From positions 186,001 through 250,000 of the forward strand of contig NZ_AP024401.1 of the NCBI RefSeq assembly GCF_019669085.1: a stretch of DNA of 64,000 nt, in the 5' to 3' direction. A program made the translations under genes and the position numbers. Positions 49,528-59,983 of the stretch are shown here, in pieces. Source of the DNA: Borrelia sp. HM. Its GTDB lineage: Bacteria; Spirochaetota; Spirochaetia; Borreliales; Borreliaceae. Under the pieces are notes generated by a model, which worked only from the letters and a program-made list of their open reading frames with translations, was not told where the DNA came from and did no database searches. Each line of letters begins with the position of its first letter. Within the stretch, counting starts at the first letter, position 1.

Positions 49528-49894
49528 TTAGTATAAATGCCCATAATAATATGAATACTCATACTTAAGAGTAAAGCTATGCCGCTCTTCACTAAAAACA
49601 GATATCATTTTAGTATTTATGTTCTCCTTATTAAATCCAGAATTAACAAAAAAATCCTTTACCTCAAAAAATTTATCAGTTTTCAACTTATCAATCTTAC
49701 CCATAGCAATTCCAAGAAAACGATATGTTCAATAACAATTTAAGAAAGTTAAAATAATTTCTCTCACTTAATTTCTCAACAATAACACAACTTTCATTTT
49801 TAGCTACGATATTCTTTACTGTATTAAATACCACAGTTGATGATATAATAATAACTAAGAATGGAAACAAAACTAATACACATTTCCAAAACAT
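49528..49894 (-). pseudogene. Frameshifted small membrane-anchored protein
   Basis: The first frame starts at 49894 with a membrane anchor (CVLVLFPFLVIIISSTVVF) and runs to a TAA at 49697. A second frame is open from 49728 and stops at 49528. Removing one T from the TTTT run (minus strand; 49717-49720) joins them into one 121-aa protein reading LLLNISFLGIAMGKIDKL across the join. Either the gene is broken here or the sequence has a one-base error. The second part could also begin alone at the ATG at 49704, but that start is weak. The function is unknown. Confidence 0.6.
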
Positions 49895-49948
49895 AAATTT
49901 TTGCCCTCAGGTCTTTATAAATTTACAAATATAATAATTATCAAAATA

Positions 49949-49977
49949 TTGTCAAATTGAATAATTTATTTTAACAT
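49949..49977 (+). promoter_or_regulatory. Putative promoter of dusA
   Basis: TTGTCA (49949-49954) and TAACAT (49972-49977) are 17 bases apart. The predicted start of transcription would fall within a few bases of the dusA ATG at 49986, and no ribosome site is visible. This would make a leaderless message. It rests on consensus matching only. Confidence 0.35.
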
Positions 49978-49985
49978 ATTAGACC

Positions 49986-50993
49986 ATGTTAACAAATCGA
50001 AAGATAGCAATAGCACCAATGGTAGATATCACCGATGAGCATTTCAGGTACCTAATAAGATTATTATCAAAAAAAGTTACCCTATACACTCCAATGATTT
50101 CTGCAAAATCAATTATCATGGGAAATTTAAATACAATTGTAAAACAAACCTTAACTGATTCTCCAATTGCAATTCAAATAGCAACAAACTGTGAAAATGA
50201 TGCTTTAAAAGCCATAGAAATTTTGGAAAATAAATTCAATTTTGATGAATATAATCTCAATGTTGGATGCCCATCATCTAGGGTCCAAAATGGAAACTAT
50301 GGCGCCTGTTTAATGCAAAACCCAATTCAAGTAGGAAAAATTTTACAAGCTATGAAAAAAAATACAAATAAACCTGTCTCAATCAAGCACAGGATAGGAA
50401 TAAGAAAGAATGAAAGAGAATGTAATGAAGAGAATTATATAGAACTTAAACAATTCGTAGAAAAACTTATAGAACATGAAATCAAAAATTTTACCGTTCA
50501 TGCACGAGTAGCCATACTAAATGGATATTCCCCCAAAAACAATCTAAATATTCCAAGACTCAGGCATGACTTTGTCTATCAATTGAAAAAAGAATATAAC
50601 AATATATTCATTGAAACAAACGGAGGAATCGCTAACAGCGACCAAATAAAAACACATTTAGCCAATGTAGATTCTGTTATGATTGGAAGAGCTGTAGCAA
50701 AAAATCCTTACTTCATTGCACATATTTCAAGAGAATTTTTACAAGAAACAGAAGAAATTCCAACAAGAGAAGAAATATTATTAAAAATGGTAGAATACAT
50801 TAAAGAATATGACAAATATTGTTCAATTAACACTGTACTAAAACATATAATGGGGATAGTATTTGCTAAAGAAGATGCTTGCAAATTTAGACAGGCCTTA
50901 AGCGCACCTTTCCCTAAAAACATTAAAAATCACGAAATACTCCTAAAAGCAATTGAACAGTTAAAAGAAGATACTTTAAAGTCTAATTCTTAG
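49986..50993 (+). CDS. dusA: tRNA-dihydrouridine synthase (DusA-like)
   Basis: This flavoenzyme reduces uridines in the tRNA D loop. The 335-aa protein opens [22 protein letters not shown] (FMN barrel start) and has [20 protein letters not shown] (about residues 92-111) with the catalytic Cys at about 106. This segment is close to Dus[15 protein letters not shown] and MIGRAV follow in order. It is convergent with serS, overlapping by 11 bases. Confidence 0.93.
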   Translation: MLTNRKIAIAPMVDITDEHFRYLIRLLSKKVTLYTPMISAKSIIMGNLNTIVKQTLTDSPIAIQIATNCENDALKAIEILENKFNFDEYNLNVGCPSSRVQNGNYGACLMQNPIQVGKILQAMKKNTNKPVSIKHRIGIRKNERECNEENYIELKQFVEKLIEHEIKNFTVHARVAILNGYSPKNNLNIPRLRHDFVYQLKKEYNNIFIETNGGIANSDQIKTHLANVDSVMIGRAVAKNPYFIAHISREFLQETEEIPTREEILLKMVEYIKEYDKYCSINTVLKHIMGIVFAKEDACKFRQALSAPFPKNIKNHEILLKAIEQLKEDTLKSNS

Positions 50994-52257
50994 GAGCTAT
51001 ATAATCAAAACCTGTATATTTGACTAAATTATTAGGTATGCGAACTCCACCTTTTTTGTCCTGAAAATTCTCAAGTATAGCAATTATAGTTCTTGTTGAA
51101 GCTATTGCTGTTCCATTGATCATATGTACAAACTTATTTTGACCATTATCCTTATATCTAATTTTAAGGCGCCTTGACTGATAATCTGTACAATTTGAAG
51201 TTGAGGTAACCTCCCCATACTCACCCCTATTTCCCCTACCTGGCATCCAAGCCTCAATATCATATTTCTTATAAGCCGGTGCTCCAAGATCAAAAGAGCA
51301 AACATTTAAAATTCTATACGGAATCTCAAGTTCGGTAAAAATTTCTTCTTCTAATTTTAAAAACTCATCGTGAATACGAGCAGAATCTTCACTCTTACAC
51401 AAACAAAACATTTCAACCTTGCTAAACTGATGAACTCTATAAAGTCCTTTGGAAAATTGCCCAGCTGCTCCAGCCTCTTTACGAAAACAATGCGAAAGTC
51501 CTGCCATTCTTAGTGGAGACTTGAGGTCCAATATTGTATCATAATAATATCCACCAAGAGTAATCTCAGCCGTACCAACAAGATATTTATCTGTATCTTC
51601 AATTTTATAAATATTACTTTCATTACCACGCGGATTAAATCCAATTCCATCAACTATAAATTCTCTTGCAACATCAGGTGTAATAAACAAATCGAAACCC
51701 TTAAGTTTAAGCTTATTTAAAGCAAAATTAATCAAAGCAAGTTCCAATAAAACAGCCTCATTTTTAAGATAATAAAACTTATTACCACTAACTTCACGTG
51801 CCCTCTCAAAATCAAAAAGCTCTAAAGCAAAACCAATCTCTAAATGATCCTTTGGTTTAAAATCAAATTCTGGAATATTGCCTGATACCTTTAATACAAC
51901 ACCTCCATCCTTATTCTCAACAACAGGAACATCAGGAGCAATAATGTTTGGAATCTTTTTATGCTCAATCAAAAGCCTAGACTTTATATGACCTAACTTT
52001 TCTTCCAAATCTGTAATTTCAACTTTCAAATCCTTGCCAATCTTTATTAAAGAATGTCTCTTAGAATAATCTATTTTATCCTTCATAACATTAGCATTCT
52101 CATTCCTCTCTGCATTCAGCTCACCTATCTTAGTAATAAGTTTCCTGCGCTCATCATCAAGAGCAATGAAAAGATCCATATTTAAATTTTGACCTCTGTC
52201 TTTAATATTTTTTTGAATAACTTCCAAATTATCTCTTATAAACTTCAAGTCAAGCAT
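50983..52257 (-). CDS. serS: Seryl-tRNA synthetase
   Basis: SerRS charges tRNA-Ser. The 424-aa protein starts at the ATG at 52257 (GGAG six bases upstream; a TTG one codon earlier is unlikely). It has the N-terminal coiled-coil arm (residues about 30-110), motif 2 (FRKEAGAAG with [14 protein letters not shown]) and motif 3 near [17 protein letters not shown]. It stands alone and converges on dusA. Confidence 0.96.
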   Translation of the reverse strand: MLDLKFIRDNLEVIQKNIKDRGQNLNMDLFIALDDERRKLITKIGELNAERNENANVMKDKIDYSKRHSLIKIGKDLKVEITDLEEKLGHIKSRLLIEHKKIPNIIAPDVPVVENKDGGVVLKVSGNIPEFDFKPKDHLEIGFALELFDFERAREVSGNKFYYLKNEAVLLELALINFALNKLKLKGFDLFITPDVAREFIVDGIGFNPRGNESNIYKIEDTDKYLVGTAEITLGGYYYDTILDLKSPLRMAGLSHCFRKEAGAAGQFSKGLYRVHQFSKVEMFCLCKSEDSARIHDEFLKLEEEIFTELEIPYRILNVCSFDLGAPAYKKYDIEAWMPGRGNRGEYGEVTSTSNCTDYQSRRLKIRYKDNGQNKFVHMINGTAIASTRTIIAILENFQDKKGGVRIPNNLVKYTGFDYIAPKN

Positions 52258-52403
52258 CAAAAACTCCCAAAATAGACTTAACTAAAAATAATTAAAGTCA
52301 AATAAAATACAAAATAAGTTATATTAATTAACATAAAAAGTATTATATAATATTCCAGGATAATAATAGAATAAACTTAACATAAGGGGAATAAATAATC
52401 TTT

Positions 52404-53120
52404 ATGAGAAAACCATTAACTGTTCGGAAGATTTTTATGCTAATGTATTTAATAGTAATTATTATGGGATGTTCAAAAAAAATAAAAAAGATAAATTTTA
52501 ATAACATTAATACAAATTATGAAAAAACAAACGGGATAGTGATTCAATCAGTTTTATCACAAGAAAAAACCGAACTCTTTGAATATGAAATTAGAATACC
52601 TAAAATAATAAATGCCAAATCACAAGATAATAACCTAAAAGCATTCAATGAAGAGATTGAAAATTATGCAAATGAAATAGTCAAAAATCTAGAAAGTGGG
52701 GCCCAAAATACTAAAAAAGAGTTTGACAAACCAAGCCTCAAAATAGACTATGAAATCCACCATGGATATGGTATTTATACAATAGTAGTAAATGCTACAC
52801 AAAAAATCAATAATACATCAATAACAAACTATAGAAGTTACTACATTAGTGATAATGGAGATTACATCTATAATATAGATGAAATTATTAACGTAGAAGA
52901 AGCATTTCCTTACTTTACTCAACAAATTCAAGAAAGACTAAACAAAACACAACTAAGCGAATTACTATTTGATTTACAGCAAGCAGTAATTTATTTTGAG
53001 GAGAAAAAAATAATAATTAAATTTCCAATTTATGTATTTAATTTAGATGACACAGAAAACACAGACAATATATTTGTATTTAATAAAGAACAAGCACAAA
53101 AATACATAAAAAAAGGATAA
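52404..53120 (+). CDS. Putative lipoprotein with a DUF4163/RsiV-like domain
   Basis: The 238-aa protein begins MRKPLTVRKIFMLMYLIVIIMGCSKK, a lipoprotein signal with Cys at about residue 23. An internal ATG at 52437 (after GGAAGA) is a possible second start. The mature part (YEIRIPKIINAKSQDNNLKAFNEEIENYANEIV, then YRSYYISDNGDYIYNIDEII) resembles the DUF4163/DUF3298 pair seen in RsiV-like and PdaC-like proteins. That is an inference from pattern. It precedes the M16 peptidase by 12 bases. Confidence 0.75.
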   Translation: MRKPLTVRKIFMLMYLIVIIMGCSKKIKKINFNNINTNYEKTNGIVIQSVLSQEKTELFEYEIRIPKIINAKSQDNNLKAFNEEIENYANEIVKNLESGAQNTKKEFDKPSLKIDYEIHHGYGIYTIVVNATQKINNTSITNYRSYYISDNGDYIYNIDEIINVEEAFPYFTQQIQERLNKTQLSELLFDLQQAVIYFEEKKIIIKFPIYVFNLDDTENTDNIFVFNKEQAQKYIKKG

Positions 53121-53132
53121 AATAAAGAACAA

Positions 53133-56054
53133 ATGAAAAGAAAAAAAATTTTCTGCTTAAGTTCAAAAAATTACCTGGAGGAATACGATGCCGAGGGGTG
53201 TTATTTTCAACATGAAAGCGGATTGGAAATATTTGAATTAAAAAGCAGTGAATTTAAAGAAAATGCATTTGGAATAGCATTTAAAACTATTCCTCTCAAT
53301 AACACTGGAGTTGCCCATATTCTAGAACATACAATTTTTTGTGGTTCAAATAAATATAGAATAAAAGATCCCTTCCTTTATTTAATGAAAGGAAGCTTAA
53401 ACACTTTCCTAAATGCAATGACATTTCAAGATAAAACTCTATATCCAGCAGCATCTACAATAGAAAAAGATTATTTTAACTTATTTAAAATATATGCAGA
53501 TGCTGTCTTTCATCCTCTACTGAAAAAAGAAGCCTTTATGCAAGAAGGTTATAATATTAATCCAAGCAACTTTGAACTATCAGGTATTGTTTTAAATGAA
53601 ATGAAAGGTAATTATTCTAATAAAAACTCTTTAATTAATGAACTTGCAACTAATTCTCTCTTTTGTGAAGGCACCTATCAATATGATTCTGGTGGTAATC
53701 CCATCAATATCATTGATCTTACATATGAAGAATTTATTGAATTTTATAATAAGCATTATACATTGGAAAATTGTAAAATATTCTTATTTGGAAATATTGA
53801 TACAAATAAAAATCTTAATTTTATTGAAAAATATATAATTAGACCTTATCAAAAGAAAAAATTAAATATTAATTATAATATAGAAAAAGTTACAAGATGG
53901 AAACAAGGAAAAACATTAAATTATGATATTCCCAAAGAAACTGAAAATACGCTTGGGGTATATGCAATAAATTGGTTATGTGCTGATATTGAAAATATTA
54001 AAGACAATATTGGACTTGAAATTTTATCAGAAATTTTGTTAGACGATTCTTGTCAATTCACTATCAACATGCTAAAAAGTGGAATTGGTGATGTAATATC
54101 AGATATTAGTGGCATTAACACAGACATAAAAGAATGCGTATTGTCATTTGGATTACAAAACGTAATCCCAGGCAAATTGGAAGAATTTAAAAATTTAGTT
54201 TTCAAAGAACTCAAAAATTTAGTTAAAGTCAAAATTCCACAAAAACTAATACAAGGTATTCTATTTGGTTATGAATTTGCATTAAAGGAAGAAAAAGGAC
54301 AAGATTGGCCTATATCTTTAATGATTAAAAGCTTTAAAGGCTGGATACATGGAATGCATCCCATTGAAACTCTAAAAATAAATTGCTACTTGGATAATAT
54401 CAAAAGCAAACTAGAGAAAGGAGAACCTTACTTTGAAAATTTAATAGAAAAATACCTACTTAATAATAATCATTATACCCTAATCAACTTCAATCCATCA
54501 GAGAATGTCCTTAAGGAAATGGAAGAAGAAATAGAAAAAAAATTAATGGATAGAGAAATTAAAATAAAGAAAAATCCAGAAAAATTTGAGGAATTCACTA
54601 AAGATTACAATCAATTTAAAAATTACCAAAAAAAAGAAGATCTCAAATCTGACATTACTAAATTGCCCATGCTAAAAATGGAGGATTTACCAAAAGAAGT
54701 TGAAAAAAGCTTAATTTTAAATGAAAATCGTGAAATTAATACACATACATTTGAAGTAAAAAAAAATAACAACATTTTTAATGTATATTTATTTTTTAAA
54801 CTAGATGGTCTTAAAAAAGAAGATTTTATACATATCTCTTTACTCAAAAGAGCAATTCAGGCTTTATCTACTCAAAATTACTCTTATATAGACTTAAATA
54901 ATAAAATTCAAAATACTTTAGGACAAATCAATATATATGAAACTTATGAAGAAGATGTTCAAGGTAATATGATAAATCTGCTTAATATAAATTTCAAATC
55001 TTTTAACAATAAAATTCAAGAATCATTTGTGCTTATAAAAGAAATTTTAACCAATATAAATTTTCATGATTACGATAGATTAAAAGAAGTGGTCTTAAGT
55101 CTAAAAAACGATTTTAAATCAGCCCTAGTTCCTAAAGGACACATATTTGCAACAACAAGAGCAGAATCAAAACTCACCCGAAGTAAATATCTAAGAGAAC
55201 TTCAATCAGGTATTACAGGAAGAGAATTCTGGCAAAAAGTTAAAACAAACATAGAATCTTTAAAAGAAATTGCACATAATTTGCAAAATTTAAAAGATAA
55301 GATAATTTTTAAAGACAATTTTTCATCTCTGATTATAGGCAATACTAATGATGTTATTAAAAGATTAGAAAGTGAACTCTTTATACTAAGAGAAAATTTA
55401 ATTAAAAAGAAAAAGATCTACCTAAATAATTCTCTTGCAATACCATCAAGTAATATACTAAAAGAATTAATTATAATTCCATCAAAAGTATCTTTTAATG
55501 CTATGAGCTTTTCAAGCTATAAAATAACAGATGAAAATTACCCAAAAATCAATTTTTTAACACATATATTAAAAAGTGGAGTTTTATGGGAGAAAATAAG
55601 AGTTATGGGTGGAGCTTATGGCGCATTTGCATCTATTACAAATGGAATATTTTCTCTTACATCATACAGAGATCCAAACTTCATAAAGACATATCAAGCT
55701 TTTGAGGCATCATTAGAAGAATTAGCTAATAACAAAATCAATAATGAAGAGCTTTACACATATTTAGTAGGAGTAATTGGTCTAACTACAAATGTAAAAA
55801 CAAAATCTACAGAGATATTACAAAGCTATAAAAGAAAAATACTAAAAATTAATGACCAGCTAAGACAAAATATTAGGAATGCTTACTTCAAAATAACAAG
55901 TCAAGACATTAAGGATATATCCGAACAAGCACTATGCCAATTAAAACAAAAGAGAAGTATCACATCTCTTGTTACCAATGAAAATTATGAAAATGAAAAA
56001 GAAAAATTAGAAACATTGCTTGGAAAAAAATACAGGGTAAAAAAAATATATTAA
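53133..56054 (+). CDS. M16C-family zinc metalloprotease (PreP/presequence-protease type)
   Basis: The 973-aa protein has the inverted zinc motif HILEHTIFCGS at residues 62-66 (HxxEH), with the downstream Glu region following. Two homologous halves, the second with FNAMSFSSYKITDENYPKINFLTHIL and an RVMGGAYGAFA segment near residue 827, match the clamshell peptidases that degrade short peptides. No signal peptide is seen, so cytoplasmic peptide turnover is likely. The gene is convergent with rpmE. Confidence 0.92.
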   Translation: MKRKKIFCLSSKNYLEEYDAEGCYFQHESGLEIFELKSSEFKENAFGIAFKTIPLNNTGVAHILEHTIFCGSNKYRIKDPFLYLMKGSLNTFLNAMTFQDKTLYPAASTIEKDYFNLFKIYADAVFHPLLKKEAFMQEGYNINPSNFELSGIVLNEMKGNYSNKNSLINELATNSLFCEGTYQYDSGGNPINIIDLTYEEFIEFYNKHYTLENCKIFLFGNIDTNKNLNFIEKYIIRPYQKKKLNINYNIEKVTRWKQGKTLNYDIPKETENTLGVYAINWLCADIENIKDNIGLEILSEILLDDSCQFTINMLKSGIGDVISDISGINTDIKECVLSFGLQNVIPGKLEEFKNLVFKELKNLVKVKIPQKLIQGILFGYEFALKEEKGQDWPISLMIKSFKGWIHGMHPIETLKINCYLDNIKSKLEKGEPYFENLIEKYLLNNNHYTLINFNPSENVLKEMEEEIEKKLMDREIKIKKNPEKFEEFTKDYNQFKNYQKKEDLKSDITKLPMLKMEDLPKEVEKSLILNENREINTHTFEVKKNNNIFNVYLFFKLDGLKKEDFIHISLLKRAIQALSTQNYSYIDLNNKIQNTLGQINIYETYEEDVQGNMINLLNINFKSFNNKIQESFVLIKEILTNINFHDYDRLKEVVLSLKNDFKSALVPKGHIFATTRAESKLTRSKYLRELQSGITGREFWQKVKTNIESLKEIAHNLQNLKDKIIFKDNFSSLIIGNTNDVIKRLESELFILRENLIKKKKIYLNNSLAIPSSNILKELIIIPSKVSFNAMSFSSYKITDENYPKINFLTHILKSGVLWEKIRVMGGAYGAFASITNGIFSLTSYRDPNFIKTYQAFEASLEELANNKINNEELYTYLVGVIGLTTNVKTKSTEILQSYKRKILKINDQLRQNIRNAYFKITSQDIKDISEQALCQLKQKRSITSLVTNENYENEKEKLETLLGKKYRVKKIY

Positions 56055-56091
56055 GCATAAACAATACAAACAAATAAAAAACTAATTAAGA

Positions 56092-56340
56092 CTATTTAAG
56101 CTTCTTGTATTTTTTGTTAAATTTATCAATTCTACCTGCTGCATCCACAAATCTTTGTTGACCTGTATAAAAGGGATGAGATTTACTTGTAATTTCAACA
56201 GTAATTAATGGATACTCTTTATTGTCACTATATTTAATTGTCTCTTTTGAAGTCAAAGTAGATCTAGTTAAAAACATCTCATCACTTGCACCATCTTTAA
56301 ATACTACTAAACCACTAACAGGATGTATATCTTTTTTCAT
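56092..56340 (-). CDS. rpmE: 50S ribosomal protein L31, type B
   Basis: The 82-aa protein reads [20 protein letters not shown], with [28 protein letters not shown] at the C-terminus. There are no CxxC zinc ligands, so it is the zinc-free (type B, also called RpmE2) form. AGAGAGG precedes the ATG. It lies downstream of rho by about 57 bases. Confidence 0.95.
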   Translation of the reverse strand: MKKDIHPVSGLVVFKDGASDEMFLTRSTLTSKETIKYSDNKEYPLITVEITSKSHPFYTGQQRFVDAAGRIDKFNKKYKKLK

Positions 56341-56397
56341 AAAACCTCTCTTAATTTAGTCAAAGTTTAGTCTAAATTTAAAATAAAGTCAATTTTA

Positions 56398-57945
56398 CTA
56401 GTCACCATTACTCATGGTTTTTAGGAAAATTTCATTATTTTTACTTTTTTTCATCTTTTCAACTAAAGCTTCAACACCTTCGTAATCATCAACACCACTT
56501 AAAATTTTTCTAATAAGCAAAATCTTAGATCGCTCCTCTTCACTTAATAATAACTCTTCTTTTCTTGTTCCTGATTTCTTAATATTAATAGCAGGGAAAA
56601 GCCTTCTATCTGCTAAGCTTCTATCAAGAATTAATTCCATATTACCAGTACTTTTAAATTCCTCAAATATAACTTCATCCATCTTACTCCCAGTATCAAC
56701 TAAAGCTGTAGCTATAATAGTAAGACTTCCACCTTCCTCAATATTTCTAGCAGAACCAAAAAACCTTTTTGGTTTATGTAAAGCATTAGAATCAACTCCT
56801 CCAGAAAGTATCTTTCCAGAAGTTGGCATAGTCTGATTATAAGCCCTTGCAAGTCTTGTAATAGAATCTAAAAGAATAACAACATCTTTTTTATTTTCAA
56901 CAAGTCTTTTTGCTTTCTCAATAACCATCTCTGCAACTTGTACATGTCTACTAGCTTGCTCATCAAAATTTGAGGCAATAACCTCGCCCTTAACACTACG
57001 AATCATATCAGTAACCTCTTCAGGTCTCTCATCAATGAGTAAAATCATTAAAACAATATCTGGATAATTTGTCGTAATTGCATTAGCTATTTTTTGAAGC
57101 AAAGTAGTTTTACCAGCCTTTGGAGGAGATACTATTAATGCTCTTTGTCCTTTTCCTATAGGAGAAAAGAGATTAATAAGTCTTGTAGAAATATTACAAT
57201 TTTCATATTCAAGATCCAACTTGGAACTAGGATACAAAGGTGTTAAATTATCAAAAGGTATTCTATTTTGTGCAAATGTAGGATCTTGATCATTAATGCT
57301 TTTAATCTTAATCATAGCAAAAAATCTCTCACCATCTCTTGGCGAACGAATTTGACCATATAAAATATCCCCTGTTCTCAAATTAAAAAGCCTAATCTGA
57401 GATGGAGAAACATAAACATCATTACCCCCTGCAAGATAAGAGTTAGATGCTGTACGTAAAAACCCATAACCATCACTTAACACATCAAGAACTCCAGTAA
57501 ATAAAACATTAATAGAATGTTCAGTTAATATCTTAACAAGTAAAAATATTAACTCTGTCTTTTTCATTGTTACCGCAATAGTATGATTAGTACCAAGACC
57601 CTCGACAATCTTCCTAATTTCAGTAATTGGTTTGTCGTAAAGACTATCAATAATTATAAAATCTTTACCACCTAAGAAATTAATAATATTGCTTTGTTCA
57701 AGAGTTCTAATACCGCTTTCCAAGTCTGGTTCAGGTATATCATAATCAAAATTTGATGATATACCATTAGATTCTTCTCTTAATTTGTCAGTATCAAACT
57801 TTTTAAGTCCACTAGAAACAGAGTCTTTTTTAGTTACAACTTTAACTATTTTTTTCTTAGCATGATCGTCAATTTTTGATTCTTTAGAAGAACTTAAACG
57901 CTTCATTTCATCCTCTAAATCAAACTCCTCACATTTTTTATCCAT
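56398..57945 (-). CDS. rho: Transcription termination factor Rho
   Basis: Rho is the hexameric RNA helicase that ends transcription. The 515-aa protein has an N-terminal charged extension (about 95 residues), the RNA-binding OSB domain ([33 protein letters not shown]) and the ATPase with Walker [12 protein letters not shown] and [12 protein letters not shown]. The N-terminal extension makes it longer than E. coli Rho (419 aa). GAGGAG precedes the ATG. It is downstream of the bactofilin gene across a 110-base gap. Confidence 0.96.
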   Translation of the reverse strand: MDKKCEEFDLEDEMKRLSSSKESKIDDHAKKKIVKVVTKKDSVSSGLKKFDTDKLREESNGISSNFDYDIPEPDLESGIRTLEQSNIINFLGGKDFIIIDSLYDKPITEIRKIVEGLGTNHTIAVTMKKTELIFLLVKILTEHSINVLFTGVLDVLSDGYGFLRTASNSYLAGGNDVYVSPSQIRLFNLRTGDILYGQIRSPRDGERFFAMIKIKSINDQDPTFAQNRIPFDNLTPLYPSSKLDLEYENCNISTRLINLFSPIGKGQRALIVSPPKAGKTTLLQKIANAITTNYPDIVLMILLIDERPEEVTDMIRSVKGEVIASNFDEQASRHVQVAEMVIEKAKRLVENKKDVVILLDSITRLARAYNQTMPTSGKILSGGVDSNALHKPKRFFGSARNIEEGGSLTIIATALVDTGSKMDEVIFEEFKSTGNMELILDRSLADRRLFPAINIKKSGTRKEELLLSEEERSKILLIRKILSGVDDYEGVEALVEKMKKSKNNEIFLKTMSNGD

Positions 57946-58002
57946 AATCTCCTCTACGAGATAAATTTTTAAGAAGGGTATTTTACTAAAATTAGTACTT
58001 AA

Positions 58003-58031
58003 TAATGATTATTTATAAATCTTAATCATTA
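58003..58031 (-). repeat. 9-base inverted repeat upstream of rho
   Basis: TAATGATTA and TAATCATTA (58003-58011 and 58023-58031) pair perfectly over an 11-base loop in the bactofilin-rho gap. It lacks a GC core and a T tract in the transcribed direction, so it is a poor terminator. It may be an operator or a chance A/T palindrome. Confidence 0.3.
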
Positions 58032-58055
58032 GAAATAAATCACTCAGGCATTAAT

Positions 58056-58463
58056 TCATTGAAAAGTATCTTTTATTTGTGACACTGTAAAAGAGAATAA
58101 ATCTATGCTTTCAGTAGATTTAATCATTTCACATTTACCATCAAAGACTATATTATCATTAATAAATATCTTTTTTGTCTTAACATCGCCATATATCTTG
58201 CAACCACTACTTAAATAAACCTTATTACTAACATTAACATTTCCCTTTAAAATTCCCTCAACAATTAATGTATCGCAAATTACTACATTTGTAATAACTT
58301 TACTATTCTTTCCTATACAAAGCACTCCAGTTCTTGAAAATATTTCACCCTCAAAAGATGAATCAAGATATAAAGCCCCTTCAAACTTTAACTTTCCTCT
58401 GAAAATCAAGCTTGCATCTAATTTGCAATCCCATTTATAAGAATCCCTAACATTAACAGGCAT
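58056..58463 (-). CDS. Bactofilin-family polymer-forming protein
   Basis: The 135-aa protein has the repeating beta-helix pattern of bactofilins (LIFRGKLKFEGALYLDSSFEGEIFSRTGVLCIGKNSKVITNVVICDTLIVEGILKGNVNVSNKVYL). Bactofilins form membrane-associated filaments that help set cell shape. AAAGGA precedes the ATG, and it starts just after the hbb stop. It lies between hbb and rho. Confidence 0.88.
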   Translation of the reverse strand: MPVNVRDSYKWDCKLDASLIFRGKLKFEGALYLDSSFEGEIFSRTGVLCIGKNSKVITNVVICDTLIVEGILKGNVNVSNKVYLSSGCKIYGDVKTKKIFINDNIVFDGKCEMIKSTESIDLFSFTVSQIKDTFQ

Positions 58464-58466
58464 TAA

Positions 58467-58793
58467 CTATCCTTTAATGCTCCATACTCGTTCTTTTAAA
58501 TCCTTGCCTGGACGAAAATAAGCCACATGATGATCATCAACGCTTACATACTCACCTGTTTGAGGATTACGAGCATTCTTTCGACCTTTTCTTTTCCTAA
58601 GCTCAAATGTCCCAAAAGACCTAAACTCTATGACGTTATTCAGACAAAGACTATTCTTAAGTTCTTCAAAAAAAGCATCGACCACAAGCCTGATGTATTT
58701 TTTTTCTAACTTTTCACTACTATTTTTCATATTTAAGGATATTTGATCAATAATATTTGATTTAGTAACTTTGGGTCTTCTTGGAAAAGACAT
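58467..58793 (-). CDS. hbb: HU/IHF-family DNA-binding protein Hbb
   Basis: The 108-aa protein has the HU/IHF helices and the DNA-bending beta arm [37 protein letters not shown]. The RNPQTGE tip is the family signature. The N-terminal extension ([11 protein letters not shown]) is typical of Hbb, the Borrelia protein known to bind and bend DNA near the replication origin. AAGGAA precedes the ATG. It is between rpsT and the bactofilin gene. Confidence 0.94.
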   Translation of the reverse strand: MSFPRRPKVTKSNIIDQISLNMKNSSEKLEKKYIRLVVDAFFEELKNSLCLNNVIEFRSFGTFELRKRKGRKNARNPQTGEYVSVDDHHVAYFRPGKDLKERVWSIKG

Positions 58794-58804
58794 AAACTAA
58801 TTCC

Positions 58805-59062
58805 TTATCGCAATAATAAAATGCTCAAACTTGACTTTTTACGTGCAGCTTTATTTTTATGGATTATCTTCTTTCTAGCAGCGGTATCCAACTTTTTTGC
58901 AACAAACTTAAAAAATTCTGATGCTTCTTCTTTTTTTGCTTCCCTTATTAAATTTAAACAACGCTTCTCTATTGTTTTTAATTCACTCTTAACACTTACA
59001 TTCCTCAAATTCCGCTTTACATTTTGTCTAGCTCTCTTCAATGCTGATGGATTATTTCCCAA
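58805..59062 (-). CDS. rpsT: 30S ribosomal protein S20
   Basis: The 85-aa basic helical protein (GNNPSALKRARQNVKRNLRNVSVKSELKTIEK) is a typical S20. The start is a TTG at 59062, with a strong AAGGAG six bases upstream, so the non-ATG start is well supported. Rare start codons are a known control feature of S20 in E. coli. The first gene of rpsT-hbb-bactofilin-rho-rpmE. Confidence 0.94.
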   Translation of the reverse strand: MGNNPSALKRARQNVKRNLRNVSVKSELKTIEKRCLNLIREAKKEEASEFFKFVAKKLDTAARKKIIHKNKAARKKSSLSILLLR

Positions 59063-59131
59063 ATTAAACTCCTTAATGCAGCAAGCATCATATTAAATAT
59101 ATCAACTAATCACAATATAGTCAATCATATA

Positions 59132-59983
59132 TTAAGAACAAGAATACTCTTTACAATATCTATTTACATAATTAAACACCTTGAACATCGAATAAGACAT
59201 TTTTTTATCATTAATGTATACTTTCTTTTGTTTATCATTACAACTATAAATAAAAGACAAATAACCATTTGTATTTAATTCAGAATTTTTAACAAAAATA
59301 TTGTTAAAAAATTTATAAAAATATTCTCGTTTAGAAAAAATTTTTCTTTCATAAACAGAATCTTCTCTAAACTCATAAAAAATAACTAAATCCTTAATAG
59401 ATAAAATATCCCCTATTAAAACCTTAATATCAATAAATAAAATAAACAAAAATATTATTATGCTATCAAAGGAAACGTAGTAAATAAAAATACTAGTCAA
59501 AATTCGACTTAAATAAACCATTAAATAAATACTTGATATATAATACTTTCTTGGAAGTTCTTGTGTATCTACAATAAATAGATCACTCCTTATACTTTTA
59601 AGCTTCCTAAAAAGATCGTTTAAATACTCGTTTCTTAATAAAAAATAAACTTTTATTTTCAGTCCATTATTTAAACCTAAAATTAATACATTGTCTAGTA
59701 ATCTTTTTTCAATCCATACTATATCATTAAAATTAAAATTTATTTTAGGGAAATATTTTCTATAAAAAATTTTGTTTTCTTCAAAATCAATTTCATAAAA
59801 ATATCGCAAATAAGAAATTATCACAAAAATGTTTATCAACATTAAAAAAAGTATAAAAATACCAAAGACATTACCATACATGAATAAATAAAATATAGAA
59901 AAAATAACATTAAGAAAAAAAATAGAAATCAATCTAACTTTATAAAACAATAACTCATTCATATTATTGTTATAATTAAACAT
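59132..59983 (-). CDS. Membrane protein of unknown function, possibly PH-like
   Basis: The 283-aa protein has two N-terminal membrane segments (about residues 12-60) and a second pair (about 155-195), with soluble strands between (EIDFEENKIFYRKYFPKINFNFNDIVWIEKRLLDNVLILGL). That pattern loosely recalls bacterial PH-domain membrane proteins, but the evidence is thin. Starts at 59983 and 59962 are both possible and neither has a clear ribosome site. It begins inside the end of ychF. Confidence 0.72.
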   Translation of the reverse strand: MFNYNNNMNELLFYKVRLISIFFLNVIFSIFYLFMYGNVFGIFILFLMLINIFVIISYLRYFYEIDFEENKIFYRKYFPKINFNFNDIVWIEKRLLDNVLILGLNNGLKIKVYFLLRNEYLNDLFRKLKSIRSDLFIVDTQELPRKYYISSIYLMVYLSRILTSIFIYYVSFDSIIIFLFILFIDIKVLIGDILSIKDLVIFYEFREDSVYERKIFSKREYFYKFFNNIFVKNSELNTNGYLSFIYSCNDKQKKVYINDKKMSYSMFKVFNYVNRYCKEYSCS

